Positions 33,986 through 43,371 are shown, counted from the first letter of the stretch. The stretch is DNA of 64,000 bases from Flavobacterium sp. KJJ (GCF_000708595.2 NZ_JARP01000001.1:868001-932000); one strand, 5' to 3'. Made by a program: numbers and translations. Notes: generated by a model not told the origin, from the sequence alone.

Positions 33986-34990
33986 ATGAAAACAATAGTG
34001 AATACAATTGCTCTTAAAGCAATTTTAATAACAGTGATGTTCCTGACAACAGCAGTAATACAGGCGCAGAAACAGAATATAGAAGTAAACGCTTCACTCG
34101 GAACATTAAAACAAATCAATGCCGGTTTATTGAATGTAGGTTATACAGAAGCTGGACCTTCAACCGGAACACCAGTAATCTTGCTTCATGGCTGGCCGTA
34201 CGATATTCACAGTTATGAAGAAGTGGTTCCGATTTTAGTTTCAAAAGGATATCGTGTAATTACGCCTTATTTAAGAGGATCGGGTACCACAACTTTTTTA
34301 TCAAAAGATACTTTTAGAAACGGACAGCAAGCCGCTCTGGCAAGTGATATTATTGCTTTTATGGATGCGCTTAAAATTGACAAAGCTATTATTGGCGGTT
34401 TCGACTGGGGTGCGAGAACAGCTGTAGTTATGGCGGCACTTTGGCCAGAGCGATTAAAAGGATTGGTTTCTGTCAGTGGTTATCTGGTTGTAAATCTCGA
34501 AGCTAACTTAAAACCATTGTCTCCGAAGGCCGAATTAGGATGGTGGTACCAATATTACTTCGCGACTGAAAGAGGAAAATTAGGCTACACACAAAATACT
34601 TATGAGTTTAATAAACAAATTTGGCAAATAGCTTCTCCCTTATGGAAATTCAACAAGGCAACTTACGATCAAACTGCTCAATCATTTGACAATCCAGATC
34701 ACGTGGCGATTGTAATTCACAATTACAGATGGAGACAGTCGCTTGAACCTGGAGAATCTAAGTACGATAGTTTAGAGAAACGTTTAGCTTCGAGACCAGC
34801 AATTATAGTTCCGACAATAACGATAGCGAGTGATTTTGATGGCGCTTACGCGGATGGAAAATCCTATGCAGACAAATTTACAGCAAAATACGAGCATCGA
34901 ATTTTAAAAGGAATTGGACATAACGTACCGCAAGAAGATCCTAAAGCATTCGCACAAGCGATTATAGATGTGGATGGGCTTAAGAATTAG
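33986..34990 (+). CDS. Secreted epoxide-hydrolase-like alpha/beta-hydrolase
   Basis: 334 residues. Signal peptide to about residue 28 (VIQAQ), oxyanion region ILLHGWPYD, and an Asp nucleophile in IGGFDWGARTA (about residue 137) rather than Ser, with the His in GIGHNVPQEDP near the C-terminus. An Asp nucleophile is the mark of epoxide hydrolases and haloalkane dehalogenases. Exported. Shares its promoter architecture with the cupin gene; the next gene (Ohr) is 60 bases downstream, probably in the same transcript. Confidence 0.85.
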   Translation: MKTIVNTIALKAILITVMFLTTAVIQAQKQNIEVNASLGTLKQINAGLLNVGYTEAGPSTGTPVILLHGWPYDIHSYEEVVPILVSKGYRVITPYLRGSGTTTFLSKDTFRNGQQAALASDIIAFMDALKIDKAIIGGFDWGARTAVVMAALWPERLKGLVSVSGYLVVNLEANLKPLSPKAELGWWYQYYFATERGKLGYTQNTYEFNKQIWQIASPLWKFNKATYDQTAQSFDNPDHVAIVIHNYRWRQSLEPGESKYDSLEKRLASRPAIIVPTITIASDFDGAYADGKSYADKFTAKYEHRILKGIGHNVPQEDPKAFAQAIIDVDGLKN

Positions 34991-35050
34991 AAATTTAAAT
35001 TAAAAAGTGTCAATATCAATCAAATCAAATAATCTAAAATTAAAAAAATT

Positions 35051-35461
35051 ATGGAAACAAAAGTTTTATATACAGGAAAAACACACACTACAGGCGGACG
35101 GGAAGGAGCATCTAAAAGCTCTGATGATCAATTAAATATTAAATTGAGTTCTCCGGGATCATCACGTCCTGGAACCAATCCAGAACAGCTTTTTGCTGCG
35201 GGCTGGTCTGCTTGTTTTATTGGCGCATTGGGAATAGCTGCAGTAAAACAAAATATTAAACTTCCTGCAGATACTGCGGTTGATACTGAAGTAGATTTAT
35301 GTATTGCAGAAGGTGAATATTCTTTGCAAGCGCGTCTGAATGTCAGTCTTCCGGGTCTCGATAAGCAAACTGCGAAAAAACTAGCCGATGAAGCGCATCA
35401 AACTTGTCCCTATTCTAAAGCAACAAAAGGTAATATTAAGGTTCAAATAAATATCTTGTAA
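35051..35461 (+). CDS. ohr: Organic hydroperoxide resistance protein (Ohr type)
   Basis: 136 residues of the OsmC/Ohr superfamily: METKVLYTGKTHTTGGREGAS, conserved Cys in GWSACFIGALGIAA and second Cys in HQTCPYSKATKGNI. Ohr proteins reduce organic hydroperoxides. Clean terminator follows. Confidence 0.9.
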   Translation: METKVLYTGKTHTTGGREGASKSSDDQLNIKLSSPGSSRPGTNPEQLFAAGWSACFIGALGIAAVKQNIKLPADTAVDTEVDLCIAEGEYSLQARLNVSLPGLDKQTAKKLADEAHQTCPYSKATKGNIKVQINIL

Positions 35462-35472
35462 TAAGTTTTAAT

Positions 35473-35505
35473 GAAAAAACCTCTTCGATTGTTGAGGTTT
35501 TTTTA
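35473..35505 (+). terminator. Intrinsic terminator after ohr
   Basis: Stem AAAACCTC (35476-35483) / GAGGTTTT (35494-35501) with T-rich tail. Confidence 0.75.
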
Positions 35506-35844
35506 TTAATTTTTCACAAAATGAAGCGATAAAACTTCAATGCAACAGCAAAATTTAACTTTAATAAATGCACAAAACAATAAAAATTATTGCAAAATAA
35601 ATTCCACCAAACCTAATTAAAGATCCTTGCGAACTCAGCAATTAAATTTGCTTAAAAAGCGTGTTTTTTTATGCCTCTGACGAAATGTCAGTATGTGATT
35701 ATTTGTTTTATTAATATATTGATAACCAAATATTTTTAATATTTAATATAAAGCTTTTGTTTATATTTTAATACTATCTCTGTTATTCTTGTTGAAAAAA
35801 ATATAACCTAAGAAATCCAGATGAAAAATCCTTTCAAAAAATCA
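35506..35844. other. AT-rich intergenic region
   Basis: About 340 bases before the LytS gene with no credible ORF. Nothing recognised except the -7 box that follows. Confidence 0.5.
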
Positions 35845-35852
35845 TATCTTTG
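35845..35852 (+). promoter_or_regulatory. -7 box of the LytS/LytTR operon
   Basis: TATCTTTG, 31 bases before the chosen start codon. It overlaps the TTG (35850) that could extend the gene, which argues against that longer start. Confidence 0.6.
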
Positions 35853-35882
35853 ACAAAGCAAGATAAAAATCAGCTATCAAAT

Positions 35883-36899
35883 ATGGAAAAAACAAAACGC
35901 TTTCAGGTTTCCAAAAAGGTTATTTGGGGAAGTTCTATTGCACTTGCCATTCTTGCCTCGATACCAAAATTATTTGATGCCGATTCAAAGTTTGGAGACA
36001 TTGTCATCAATTCTTCAATTACGTTGCTTTTTTCTATTTTTATATGGTATTATAATATTTACAGCCTTCCTAAATTTTCATCAAAGCGCACGAATACCAA
36101 TTTGTTTAACTGGAAACTTCTATTTAGTGTTGTAATGGGAATTGTAGTTATGGTTTTACTGGTAATTGGGCACCAAGAGCTTTTTGAGATTTCTAAAATG
36201 GATGCGCCAATCATGTTCGAACTTCGTGGTGTTTTAATAAATTTGATTGTATATATGTTTTTGCATTTGCTTTTTCAAAATTATCAGACGCAGCAAATGG
36301 GACTTGAACTTGAGCATACGCATGCCTTAAATCTTGGCGCGCAGTATGAATTATTAAAACAGCAGGTAAATCCGCATTTCTTATTTAATAGTTTAAATAC
36401 CTTAAAATCAATGGTGGATATTCAAGATCCGCACAGTTCTGATTTTATTTTGAAATTATCTGATTTTTACCGCTTTACACTAGATAGCCGAAAGTTAGAC
36501 TTGATATCGCTTCGAGAAGAAATCCAAATTTTAGATTCGTATGTTTATTTACTGAAAGCCCGCTTTGAAGACGGTTTTGTTTTGATAAATAATGCTGATC
36601 AAAGACAATATGATGCCGTTATTCCGCCCTTTACTTTGCAGTTGTTAATAGAAAATTGTATCAAACATAATGTCGTTTCTTTAGATAAACCTTTAGAAAT
36701 TAAATTATATACTGAGAATGATTTTTTAGTGATTGAGAATCCGATTCAGCTTAAAAGAGGCGTTTTGTCAACTGGAGTTGGTTTGGATAATATCAATCAG
36801 CGTTTTATGCATTTGGTTCATAAGGAAATCGAAATTGAAAAAAATGAAACTATTTTTAAAGTAAAAATACCACTGATTTATGACTATCATAATAATTGA
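35883..36899 (+). CDS. LytS-type sensor histidine kinase
   Basis: 338 residues from ATG 35883. Four membrane helices in the first about 130 residues, a coiled linker, then the His_kinase family domain with QVNPHFLFNSLNTLKSM (phosphoacceptor His) and the ATP-binding part with LLIENCIKHN and GVGLDNINQRF. It overlaps the regulator by 20 bases, so they form one two-component pair. Signal unknown. Confidence 0.92.
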   Translation: MEKTKRFQVSKKVIWGSSIALAILASIPKLFDADSKFGDIVINSSITLLFSIFIWYYNIYSLPKFSSKRTNTNLFNWKLLFSVVMGIVVMVLLVIGHQELFEISKMDAPIMFELRGVLINLIVYMFLHLLFQNYQTQQMGLELEHTHALNLGAQYELLKQQVNPHFLFNSLNTLKSMVDIQDPHSSDFILKLSDFYRFTLDSRKLDLISLREEIQILDSYVYLLKARFEDGFVLINNADQRQYDAVIPPFTLQLLIENCIKHNVVSLDKPLEIKLYTENDFLVIENPIQLKRGVLSTGVGLDNINQRFMHLVHKEIEIEKNETIFKVKIPLIYDYHNN

Positions 36900-37647
36900 A
36901 GATGAGGTAAAAACGGCCAAAGCACTCGGCCAGCTTATTTTGAGTATCAGGCCTGATGCTCAAATTTTGTCGTATATACAAAGCATAGACGGAGCAGTAA
37001 GTTATCTGTCAGAAAATGATCAGCCAGATTTGATTTTTATGGATATTCAGCTCGCAGATGGCTTGTGTTTTGAAATTTTTAAAAATGTTGAGGTATTGTC
37101 GCCTGTAATATTCTGCACTGCTTTTGATGATTATGCGATTGAAGCTTTCAAGTCGAACGGAATTGATTATGTATTGAAGCCTTTTTCCAGAGAAAGCATC
37201 GCACAGGCAATTAAAAAAACTGGTGAACTGAAGAATTTCTTTCAAAGAAATAAAAAAATGATACCAGATTTCGAATATTTATTGACTAGAACTGGCGAGA
37301 ATAAAGGAAAAAGCAGTTTCTTGGTTTTTAAAAACAATAAATATCAAACCATTATGACAGAGAATATTGCGTTTTTCTATATCAAAAATGAAACACCGAC
37401 GATTATGACATTTGATAAAACAGAATATCAAATTAATCAATCACTCGATGAGGTTTATAAATTGTTATCGCCAATACAATTCTTTAGAATGAACAGGCAA
37501 TATTTAGTAAATTTTTCGGCAATTAGAGAAGCGGAGCATTATTTTTCGCGTAAATTAATTATCAAACTAACAATTCCGACCGAAGAAAAATTATTGGTAG
37601 GAAAAGAAAAAGCCACAGCATTCCTAAGCTGGCTAGAAAACAGATAA
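36880..37647 (+). CDS. LytTR-family response regulator
   Basis: 255 residues. Receiver with IIIEDE at the start and Asp in DLIFMDIQLADG, Lys in YVLKPFS; C-terminal LytTR DNA-binding domain with FFRMNRQYLVNFSAI. Partner of the LytS kinase just upstream (overlapping genes). A hairpin TCCACTGAT/ATCAGTGGA lies at 37657-37686 after the stop. Confidence 0.93.
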   Translation: MTIIIIEDEVKTAKALGQLILSIRPDAQILSYIQSIDGAVSYLSENDQPDLIFMDIQLADGLCFEIFKNVEVLSPVIFCTAFDDYAIEAFKSNGIDYVLKPFSRESIAQAIKKTGELKNFFQRNKKMIPDFEYLLTRTGENKGKSSFLVFKNNKYQTIMTENIAFFYIKNETPTIMTFDKTEYQINQSLDEVYKLLSPIQFFRMNRQYLVNFSAIREAEHYFSRKLIIKLTIPTEEKLLVGKEKATAFLSWLENR

Positions 37648-37718
37648 AAATCAAAATCCACTGATCATAAAACAATAATCAGTGGAAATCTCTTAAAAAG
37701 TTAATCCACGGCTTAGTT

Positions 37719-38504
37719 TTATTTCAAATTAATCTTAGATATTGCCGAAATTTTCCCGGTATCATTATTTTGAATAAACCCAATGATCTCGAAATTGTTT
37801 AAATCAGAAGGTTTTAACATTGTTATTCTTCCTTCAGTTTTAGTTAGAGGGAAACTTTTGAGCTGTCTCACAATCTGAACATGATGCAAAGTACTTCCTT
37901 TATTTTCTCCGCGTTTTACTTTTGAGGTTGCATCTTTTTGAATTACAGCAACAAACAAACTTGAGTTCATAATTTCATTCGCTTTAAAATCAATTTGCAG
38001 AGAATCTTTAACCGTATTTGAATTAAGTATTAGATTCCCCGTTTCGTTTGTTTTTAATGCTTCAGAAACCTTTGCGTACAAAGCTTTTTCATCATAACCG
38101 GCAAATTCAGAAGTTCCATTTATGATAAACTGAGGTGTATACAAAACTTGTAAATTTAACCAATCTTGATATTTTTCCTGGCGTTTCGTAAATTCATTAG
38201 AACTGAATTGATCTTTCCAGCCCAGACGATCCCAGTAATCAACATGATAAGCAATCAAATAAATATTTTTGTCTTTGGTTTCAGTTTGAAGTTTAGCCAT
38301 TAAATTATCAGCGGGAGGACAGCTGGAGCATCCTTCTGAGGTAAAAAGTTCTACAACAGCAAAATTATTGCTTTCTGTAATTTGTAATTTTGTTTTCTTG
38401 GTCTTGAATTTTGCTGAAATTTCACGTTCTGGAAACATAAAACAATCTAAACAAAAGAGTGCTGAAAGCGCACTTGCGAATAAGATTAAGATACTATTTT
38501 TCAT
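37719..38504 (-). CDS. DUF1223 thioredoxin-like secreted protein
   Basis: 261 residues; signal peptide or N-terminal helix, then FAVVELFTSEGCSSCPPADNLMAKL (C-x-x-C, about residues 59-62), YHVDYWDRLGWKD and YTPQFIINGTSE. All are marks of DUF1223, a thioredoxin-fold secreted family. Probable periplasmic thiol protein. Minus strand; converges on the LytTR operon. Confidence 0.9.
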   Translation of the reverse strand: MKNSILILFASALSALFCLDCFMFPEREISAKFKTKKTKLQITESNNFAVVELFTSEGCSSCPPADNLMAKLQTETKDKNIYLIAYHVDYWDRLGWKDQFSSNEFTKRQEKYQDWLNLQVLYTPQFIINGTSEFAGYDEKALYAKVSEALKTNETGNLILNSNTVKDSLQIDFKANEIMNSSLFVAVIQKDATSKVKRGENKGSTLHHVQIVRQLKSFPLTKTEGRITMLKPSDLNNFEIIGFIQNNDTGKISAISKINLK

Positions 38505-38686
38505 GGTTTTTTTGATTTTAAACTTTAATACTATTTAATTTCATCAAAGGTATAATCACCGTAGTTTAACAGGAATTCAAAAAGCGTCAAACGTCCAAAA
38601 TAGAAGTTGAATCGTTCATTTATCACGATAAAAAAACCTGAATTATGTATTTAAAATTATTCAAGCTTTTGTATAAATGTTCTGCC

Positions 38687-40276
38687 TTAACTTAAAGTAA
38701 AACTATTCGTTATGCTTATTTCTTCTAAGAAAAAAGCATCGTGAGAAACTACTATTAAAGTGCCTTGATATTCATTTAAGGCGGCCGTCAATATTTCGAT
38801 ATTTTGAATATCAAGATTGTTAGTTGGTTCATCTAGAATGATGAGATCCGGCGCCTGATTGGTAATCGTTAAACTGCAAAGCATTAATCGCATTCTTTCA
38901 CCTCCGCTTAAATAACTGCAGGACTTATCCCAATCTGATTTGGTAAACAAAAATCGGTTTAATCTCATTTTAATATCATGTTCTTCTAAACCTTCAGTAT
39001 TGCTTTGCTGTGCTTGTTCATAAACCGTAAGTTTGTTGTTTATGAGCGAATAATCCTGATCGATATAAATTCTTTCGCAGTCTATTACTTTCAAACTGCC
39101 TGATTTTGGCATTATTTCCTCTAAAATAAGCTTAATCAGCGTGGTTTTTCCAGCCCCGTTATTTCCTTTTAATGCAATTCGCTGTCCGCTTAAAATCTGG
39201 AAATTCAGATTTTCTCTCCAAATCCCTTTTTCATTATAATTATGATTAAGAGATTCGGCTGTCACAATAATCTTTCCTTTATGAAGCCTCGAATGATCTA
39301 GTCCAAATTTCATCCTATCGATACTCGGAACTTCTTCACGCAATTCACGCAACTCCTTTGATATTCCGCCAATTTTCTCAGCATGAACACTTTTAGTTTT
39401 TGAGGTGCTATTTTCAGCATTATTGCGCAAAGTATTCATCATAATGCGTGCAACTCCGGCTTTTTCTTGTTTCTTTTTTCCTTTGGCATCAGATTTTTGC
39501 TGTCTTTCTAAAGTTTCGCGCTGTTTTTCTTTTGCTTTCTGAAGTGCTTTTTCTTTAGCGTGAATATCTTGTGTCAATGCATTTTTATCGATATTTTTTT
39601 GTTCCAAATAAAAATCATAATTACCGCCGTACATTCTGATTCCATTAGGCTTTAACTCAAAAGTAGTATAAAGCAAATTCAATAATTTTCTGTCGTGGCT
39701 TACAATAAGTATTGTGTTTTTTGACGCGTCTATAAATTCATATAAAAGTTCCCGTCCGTGAAAATCTAAATGATTACTCGGTTCGTCAAGCAGAATCAAT
39801 TTTGGCTGATGAATCATGATTCCAGCAAGAAATACCTTTGTTTTTTCGCCACCACTTAAAAATTCTAATTTTTGATTTAATTCAAAGTTGGCTAATTGCC
39901 AATAATTTAGGGCTTCTGTACAGCGATCTTCAATCGTCCAATCGTCATCAAGCAGATTCAAATTTGTTTCGGTTACATTTCCCTTGAGGATTTCCTGAAA
40001 AGCGCTAAGCTTTTGATCGATCTGCAAAGCTTCAGCAATTGTTAAATGATTGTATTGCCCAAAAATTTGCGGAATGTAATATGGTACTGAATCAGTTTCT
40101 AAAATGCCGCTTGTCAGAAATAGTTCTTTGGCTATAATTTTTAATAATGTTGATTTTCCAGAACCGTTATTGCCTACTAATGCAACTTTGTTGCCGGCTG
40201 TGACTGTCAGGTTTATGTTGCTGAACAGCAATTCTTTATTAGAATGTGTGTAGGATATATTTTGTAGAATAAGCAT
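38687..40276 (-). CDS. ABC-F family ATPase
   Basis: 529 residues from the ATG complemented at 40274-40276 (the frame extends upstream). Two ABC domains without membrane segments: Walker A GNNGSGKST and GNNGAGKTT, signatures LSGGEKTKVF and LSGGERMRLM, Walker B LILLDEPSNHLD and LIILDEPTNNLD, joined by a long charged linker (about residues 230-310). ABC-F proteins act on the ribosome in translation or antibiotic protection. Which subtype is not clear from sequence alone. Confidence 0.92.
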   Translation of the reverse strand: MLILQNISYTHSNKELLFSNINLTVTAGNKVALVGNNGSGKSTLLKIIAKELFLTSGILETDSVPYYIPQIFGQYNHLTIAEALQIDQKLSAFQEILKGNVTETNLNLLDDDWTIEDRCTEALNYWQLANFELNQKLEFLSGGEKTKVFLAGIMIHQPKLILLDEPSNHLDFHGRELLYEFIDASKNTILIVSHDRKLLNLLYTTFELKPNGIRMYGGNYDFYLEQKNIDKNALTQDIHAKEKALQKAKEKQRETLERQQKSDAKGKKKQEKAGVARIMMNTLRNNAENSTSKTKSVHAEKIGGISKELRELREEVPSIDRMKFGLDHSRLHKGKIIVTAESLNHNYNEKGIWRENLNFQILSGQRIALKGNNGAGKTTLIKLILEEIMPKSGSLKVIDCERIYIDQDYSLINNKLTVYEQAQQSNTEGLEEHDIKMRLNRFLFTKSDWDKSCSYLSGGERMRLMLCSLTITNQAPDLIILDEPTNNLDIQNIEILTAALNEYQGTLIVVSHDAFFLEEISITNSFTLS

Positions 40277-40407
40277 AATATCTTTCTTAAGCATTAATAA
40301 ATCAGCAAACCGAAAACGGCTCACTGTTTCTATATCTGAAAGAAATTATTTATTCACATTTGTGGAGTTTTTAATCTGAATGGCAAAGATAATAAGTTTT
40401 TTATAAC

Positions 40408-40446
40408 ATCAAAAATGCCCGAGAGTCATTCGCAGGCATTTTTAAG
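40408..40446 (-). terminator. Terminator after the DoxX gene
   Basis: Stem AAAAATGCC (40411-40419) / GGCATTTTT (40435-40443), T-rich on the minus strand. Confidence 0.7.
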
Positions 40447-40464
40447 TTATTTGAATTAATAAAA

Positions 40465-40863
40465 TTAGTAAACTGCTATATTTTCTGTATAATTTGCAGT
40501 ATATAATTTTCTGAACATAGCATACGTTACGCTCACCATTATAAAGGCAATAATGGCATCTATTGTCACTGAGAACCCAATTACAGCCAATTTAGAAAAG
40601 AAGGCAAAAATTATATCGAAGAATACACCTGCAAATACCCATTCTTTCAATCGTAATGCCTTATTCGGAATCAATAATGTAATTACACCCGATACCTTGA
40701 ATACGCCAAGCAGGTAAATAAAATGTGCCGGATAGCCTAATTGTTGTGTTATTTCCCAGACAACCGGATTTTTGGTTAATTCAAAAAAACCGCTGGCACC
40801 AAACCATAATGAAGTTAATACGATGCCGGTCCAATAGATAATTCTTGTAATCCTTGTGTTCAT
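40465..40863 (-). CDS. DoxX-family small membrane protein
   Basis: 132 residues with four hydrophobic helices: IIYWTGIVLTSLWFGASGFFELT and FIYLLGVFKVSGVITLLIP. DoxX-like. Divergent from the Crp/Fnr regulator gene, 170 bases apart, so the two may be co-regulated. Confidence 0.82.
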   Translation of the reverse strand: MNTRITRIIYWTGIVLTSLWFGASGFFELTKNPVVWEITQQLGYPAHFIYLLGVFKVSGVITLLIPNKALRLKEWVFAGVFFDIIFAFFSKLAVIGFSVTIDAIIAFIMVSVTYAMFRKLYTANYTENIAVY

Positions 40864-41033
40864 GATTTTATATTTTAAGTTGTTAAACAGGGCAAATTTG
40901 CTTCATAATAAAAACAGTAACTAGGAGGAATTAGCCGAAGTGGACAATTTGAACTTCAAAATAGACAATGAATAAGTTCATTTGATTTTATAACTTTACG
41001 TTTTGAAAGAAGCGGTATTTATTTAAATTAAAA

Positions 41034-41606
41034 ATGGAAGCAAAAGAATTACTGAAAGAGCATATAGCCAAAACTGCTTCATTGACAGAAGAAGATTTTA
41101 ATTATTTTTTTTCTCATTTTAAGTTTCAGTCTTATAAAAAAGGCCAGACCATTATTAGTGCCGGAGATAAAGTAGATTGCGAATATTTTGTAGTTTCAGG
41201 TTGTTTGAAAGCTTTTTTTATTAATGATGAAATCAAAATGTACATCCTGCAGTTTGCAATGCCAACTTGGTGGACCTCTGATTATGATGCACTTTACAAT
41301 CAAAAAGAATCTACAATAAATATTGACTGTATTACAAATGCAGAAGTACTCTGTCTTTCTAATGCTGACCGTGAAAAACTATGTGCTGCATTTCATGAGG
41401 TCGAACACTTCTTTCGCTGGCGCACCAATAAAGGATATATTGCTTCTCAAAAAAGGCTTTTGTCTTTCATGAATAATAATGTCAAAATTCGCTATGAAGA
41501 GCTTTTGGCTTTATATCCACAATTGTACAATTTAGTTCCGAAGCATTTGATTGCTTCCTATTTAGGTGTTTCAAGAGAAACCCTTAGCCGACTTTATAAT
41601 TCTTAG
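41034..41606 (+). CDS. Crp/Fnr-family regulator
   Basis: 190 residues: N-terminal cyclic-nucleotide-binding-like domain (about 20-115), C-terminal HTH with IASYLGVSRETLSRLYN. The recognition helix S-R-E-T-x-x-R has the Arg, Glu and Arg residues that read TGTGA in E. coli CRP, not the FNR pattern. A TGTGATCTAGGTCAC site lies 176 bases past its stop, in front of yceI. Confidence 0.92.
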   Translation: MEAKELLKEHIAKTASLTEEDFNYFFSHFKFQSYKKGQTIISAGDKVDCEYFVVSGCLKAFFINDEIKMYILQFAMPTWWTSDYDALYNQKESTINIDCITNAEVLCLSNADREKLCAAFHEVEHFFRWRTNKGYIASQKRLLSFMNNNVKIRYEELLALYPQLYNLVPKHLIASYLGVSRETLSRLYNS

Positions 41607-41781
41607 ATTTCAGTGACACATTCAAAGATAAATGATTTTTTTTTTCACGCAGATTCTACAGATTCTCATTTTTGATTCCTGTTTTTTCTTGTAATTTGTC
41701 ATTCTTCGGTATGAAAAAATGAGAATAAAATTTTGTACCGCTGTACCTTTTTTATTTCAACCTTTAAACTCAAAAGAAGAA

Positions 41782-41797
41782 TGTGATCTAGGTCACG
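41782..41797. promoter_or_regulatory. CRP-type site TGTGA-n6-TCAC
   Basis: TGTGATCTAGGTCACG; both half-sites match TGTGAn6TCACA except the last base. Centre is about 63 bases before the YceI start codon. Adjacent to the Crp/Fnr regulator gene whose helix predicts this half-site. Confidence 0.78.
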
Positions 41798-41852
41798 TAA
41801 CCAATTTTCATAGTCGTCGTTCCTTTGTATTGTACTTTTAAATACAATAAAA

Positions 41853-42407
41853 ATGGAAACAACAAATTTTAAAATCGTAAGCTCAAACAGCAGCGTAGAT
41901 TGGACTGGCAGAAAAGTAACCGGTGTACATAATGGTACAATTGGTATCAAGGAAGGTAATTTCGTCTTAAATGATGGAAAGGTAAAAAGTGGAAATATTA
42001 TCATTAATACTTCTTCAATTAAAATTTTGGATGTGACAGATCCGGCAACAAATGCACAATTCGCAGGTCATCTTGCCTCTGATGATTTTTTCTCTATTGA
42101 AAAATTTCCCACTGCATCTTTTGATATTCTTTCTGTAAAAGAACTTTCAAACAGCACTTATTATCTTGAAGGGAATCTTACTATAAAAAATATTACGCAC
42201 ATTGTAGGGTTTGAAGCTTTAGTAGAAAACAACCAAAATGCAATTACCCTTAAAGGCAAATTAGTAATTGACCGTACTAAATATGATATCAAATTTCGAT
42301 CTGGAAATTTCTTCAAAGATTTAGGAGATACATTGATCTACAACGACTTTGATTTAGATTTTACTATCACTGCCGAAGCTGTTTTTTCAGAACAATCTAA
42401 AAACTAA
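41853..42407 (+). CDS. YceI-family protein
   Basis: 184 residues, lipocalin-like YceI fold: SSNSSVDWTGRKVTGVHNGTIGIKEG, then FPTASFDILSVKEL and a C-terminal DLDFTITAEA. No signal peptide. YceI proteins bind a polyisoprenoid chain. First gene of a five-gene operon with gaps of 1-14 bases; it is preceded by the CRP-type site. Confidence 0.92.
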   Translation: METTNFKIVSSNSSVDWTGRKVTGVHNGTIGIKEGNFVLNDGKVKSGNIIINTSSIKILDVTDPATNAQFAGHLASDDFFSIEKFPTASFDILSVKELSNSTYYLEGNLTIKNITHIVGFEALVENNQNAITLKGKLVIDRTKYDIKFRSGNFFKDLGDTLIYNDFDLDFTITAEAVFSEQSKN

Positions 42408-42411
42408 AGCC

Positions 42412-42630
42412 ATGCCTTACGTAAAAATTGAATTGACACGCGAAGGAGTAACACGCGAGCAAAAACAGGAATTAATCAGTGGTATTACCAACCTGATTAC
42501 AGAAGTATTAAACAAAGATCCGCATTTAACTCATATTGTGATTCAGGAAATAGATTTAGACGATTGGGGTTATGCAGGAGAACAAGTTTCAGTATTGAGA
42601 GAAAAAGGCATTACAGCCGATAAAAAATAA
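42412..42630 (+). CDS. 4-oxalocrotonate tautomerase-family protein
   Basis: 72 residues, tautomerase superfamily. After removal of Met the N-terminal Pro (M-P-Y-V-K-I) is the catalytic base. Gap of 4 bases after yceI. Catalyses proton transfer in a small ketone or enol; substrate unknown. Confidence 0.87.
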   Translation: MPYVKIELTREGVTREQKQELISGITNLITEVLNKDPHLTHIVIQEIDLDDWGYAGEQVSVLREKGITADKK

Positions 42631-42635
42631 ATATC

Positions 42636-43370
42636 ATGAAAAAACAAACTATAATCGTTACCGGAGCGGCCTCTGGTATCGGGAAAGGAATCGCTAAATA
42701 CTTTTTAGACAGAGGCGATAATGTGGTAATCAATTCGGTAACACTAAGTGCCTTAGAAAGCACTTATAAAGAATTTGGTGCAGGCAATAATTTAGCAATG
42801 TTTGCTGGCGATGTAAGCAAAAAACAAACTGGAGAACAATTGGTAAAAATCGCTTTAGAGAAATTTGGTGCTGTAGATGTTTTGGTAAATAATGCCGGAA
42901 TTTTTGACAGCAAACCATTCTTAGAAGTTGATGAAGCTTATTTGGATAAATTTTTGACTACAAACTTTAAAGGAACGTATTTTACCACACAAGCTGTTAT
43001 ACCTCAAATGCTGGAACAAAAAGACGGTGTTGTAATCAATATCGGAACGCCTTTGGTAAATCACGGTCTGGGCGGTTGGCCGGCTTCTGCGCCAGTTTCA
43101 AGCAAAGGAGCCATTCATGCTTTAACGATTCAGTTAGCAGCAGAATTCGGAAAACAAAATATACGGATAAATACAGTTGCTCCTGGTGTGATTCGTACGC
43201 CTATGCATGGTGATAAAGCAGATTTGAGTGCTGGTCTTCATTTAGTTAACCGAGTAGGAGAGATCAATGATGTTGCAGAAATGGTTTACACTGTTGCAAA
43301 AAGCAATTTTATTACAGGTTCAATTATCAATGTAGATGGCGGTAAAGGTGCTGGACACAATTTAAATTAA
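42636..43370 (+). CDS. SDR-family protein lacking the catalytic Tyr
   Basis: 244 residues with a normal cofactor loop VTGAASGIGKGIA and NNAGIF, and C-terminal ITGSIINVDGGKG. In the active-site segment the usual YxxxK reads PVSSK (in SAPVSSKGAIHAL), so the catalytic Tyr is replaced by Pro and the Lys is kept. It could be a degenerate enzyme or use another acid. Gaps of 5 and 1 bases in the operon. Confidence 0.87.
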   Translation: MKKQTIIVTGAASGIGKGIAKYFLDRGDNVVINSVTLSALESTYKEFGAGNNLAMFAGDVSKKQTGEQLVKIALEKFGAVDVLVNNAGIFDSKPFLEVDEAYLDKFLTTNFKGTYFTTQAVIPQMLEQKDGVVINIGTPLVNHGLGGWPASAPVSSKGAIHALTIQLAAEFGKQNIRINTVAPGVIRTPMHGDKADLSAGLHLVNRVGEINDVAEMVYTVAKSNFITGSIINVDGGKGAGHNLN

Positions 43371-43371
43371 A

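Noticed and set aside
35850..35882. Longer LytS start at a TTG (35850)
   Set aside because: The TTG lies inside the -7 box TATCTTTG, so it would precede the transcript start. ATG 35883 fits better.
37657..37686. Hairpin TCCACTGAT/ATCAGTGGA after the LytTR gene as a terminator
   Set aside because: No T-run follows, so I mention it only in the gene entry.
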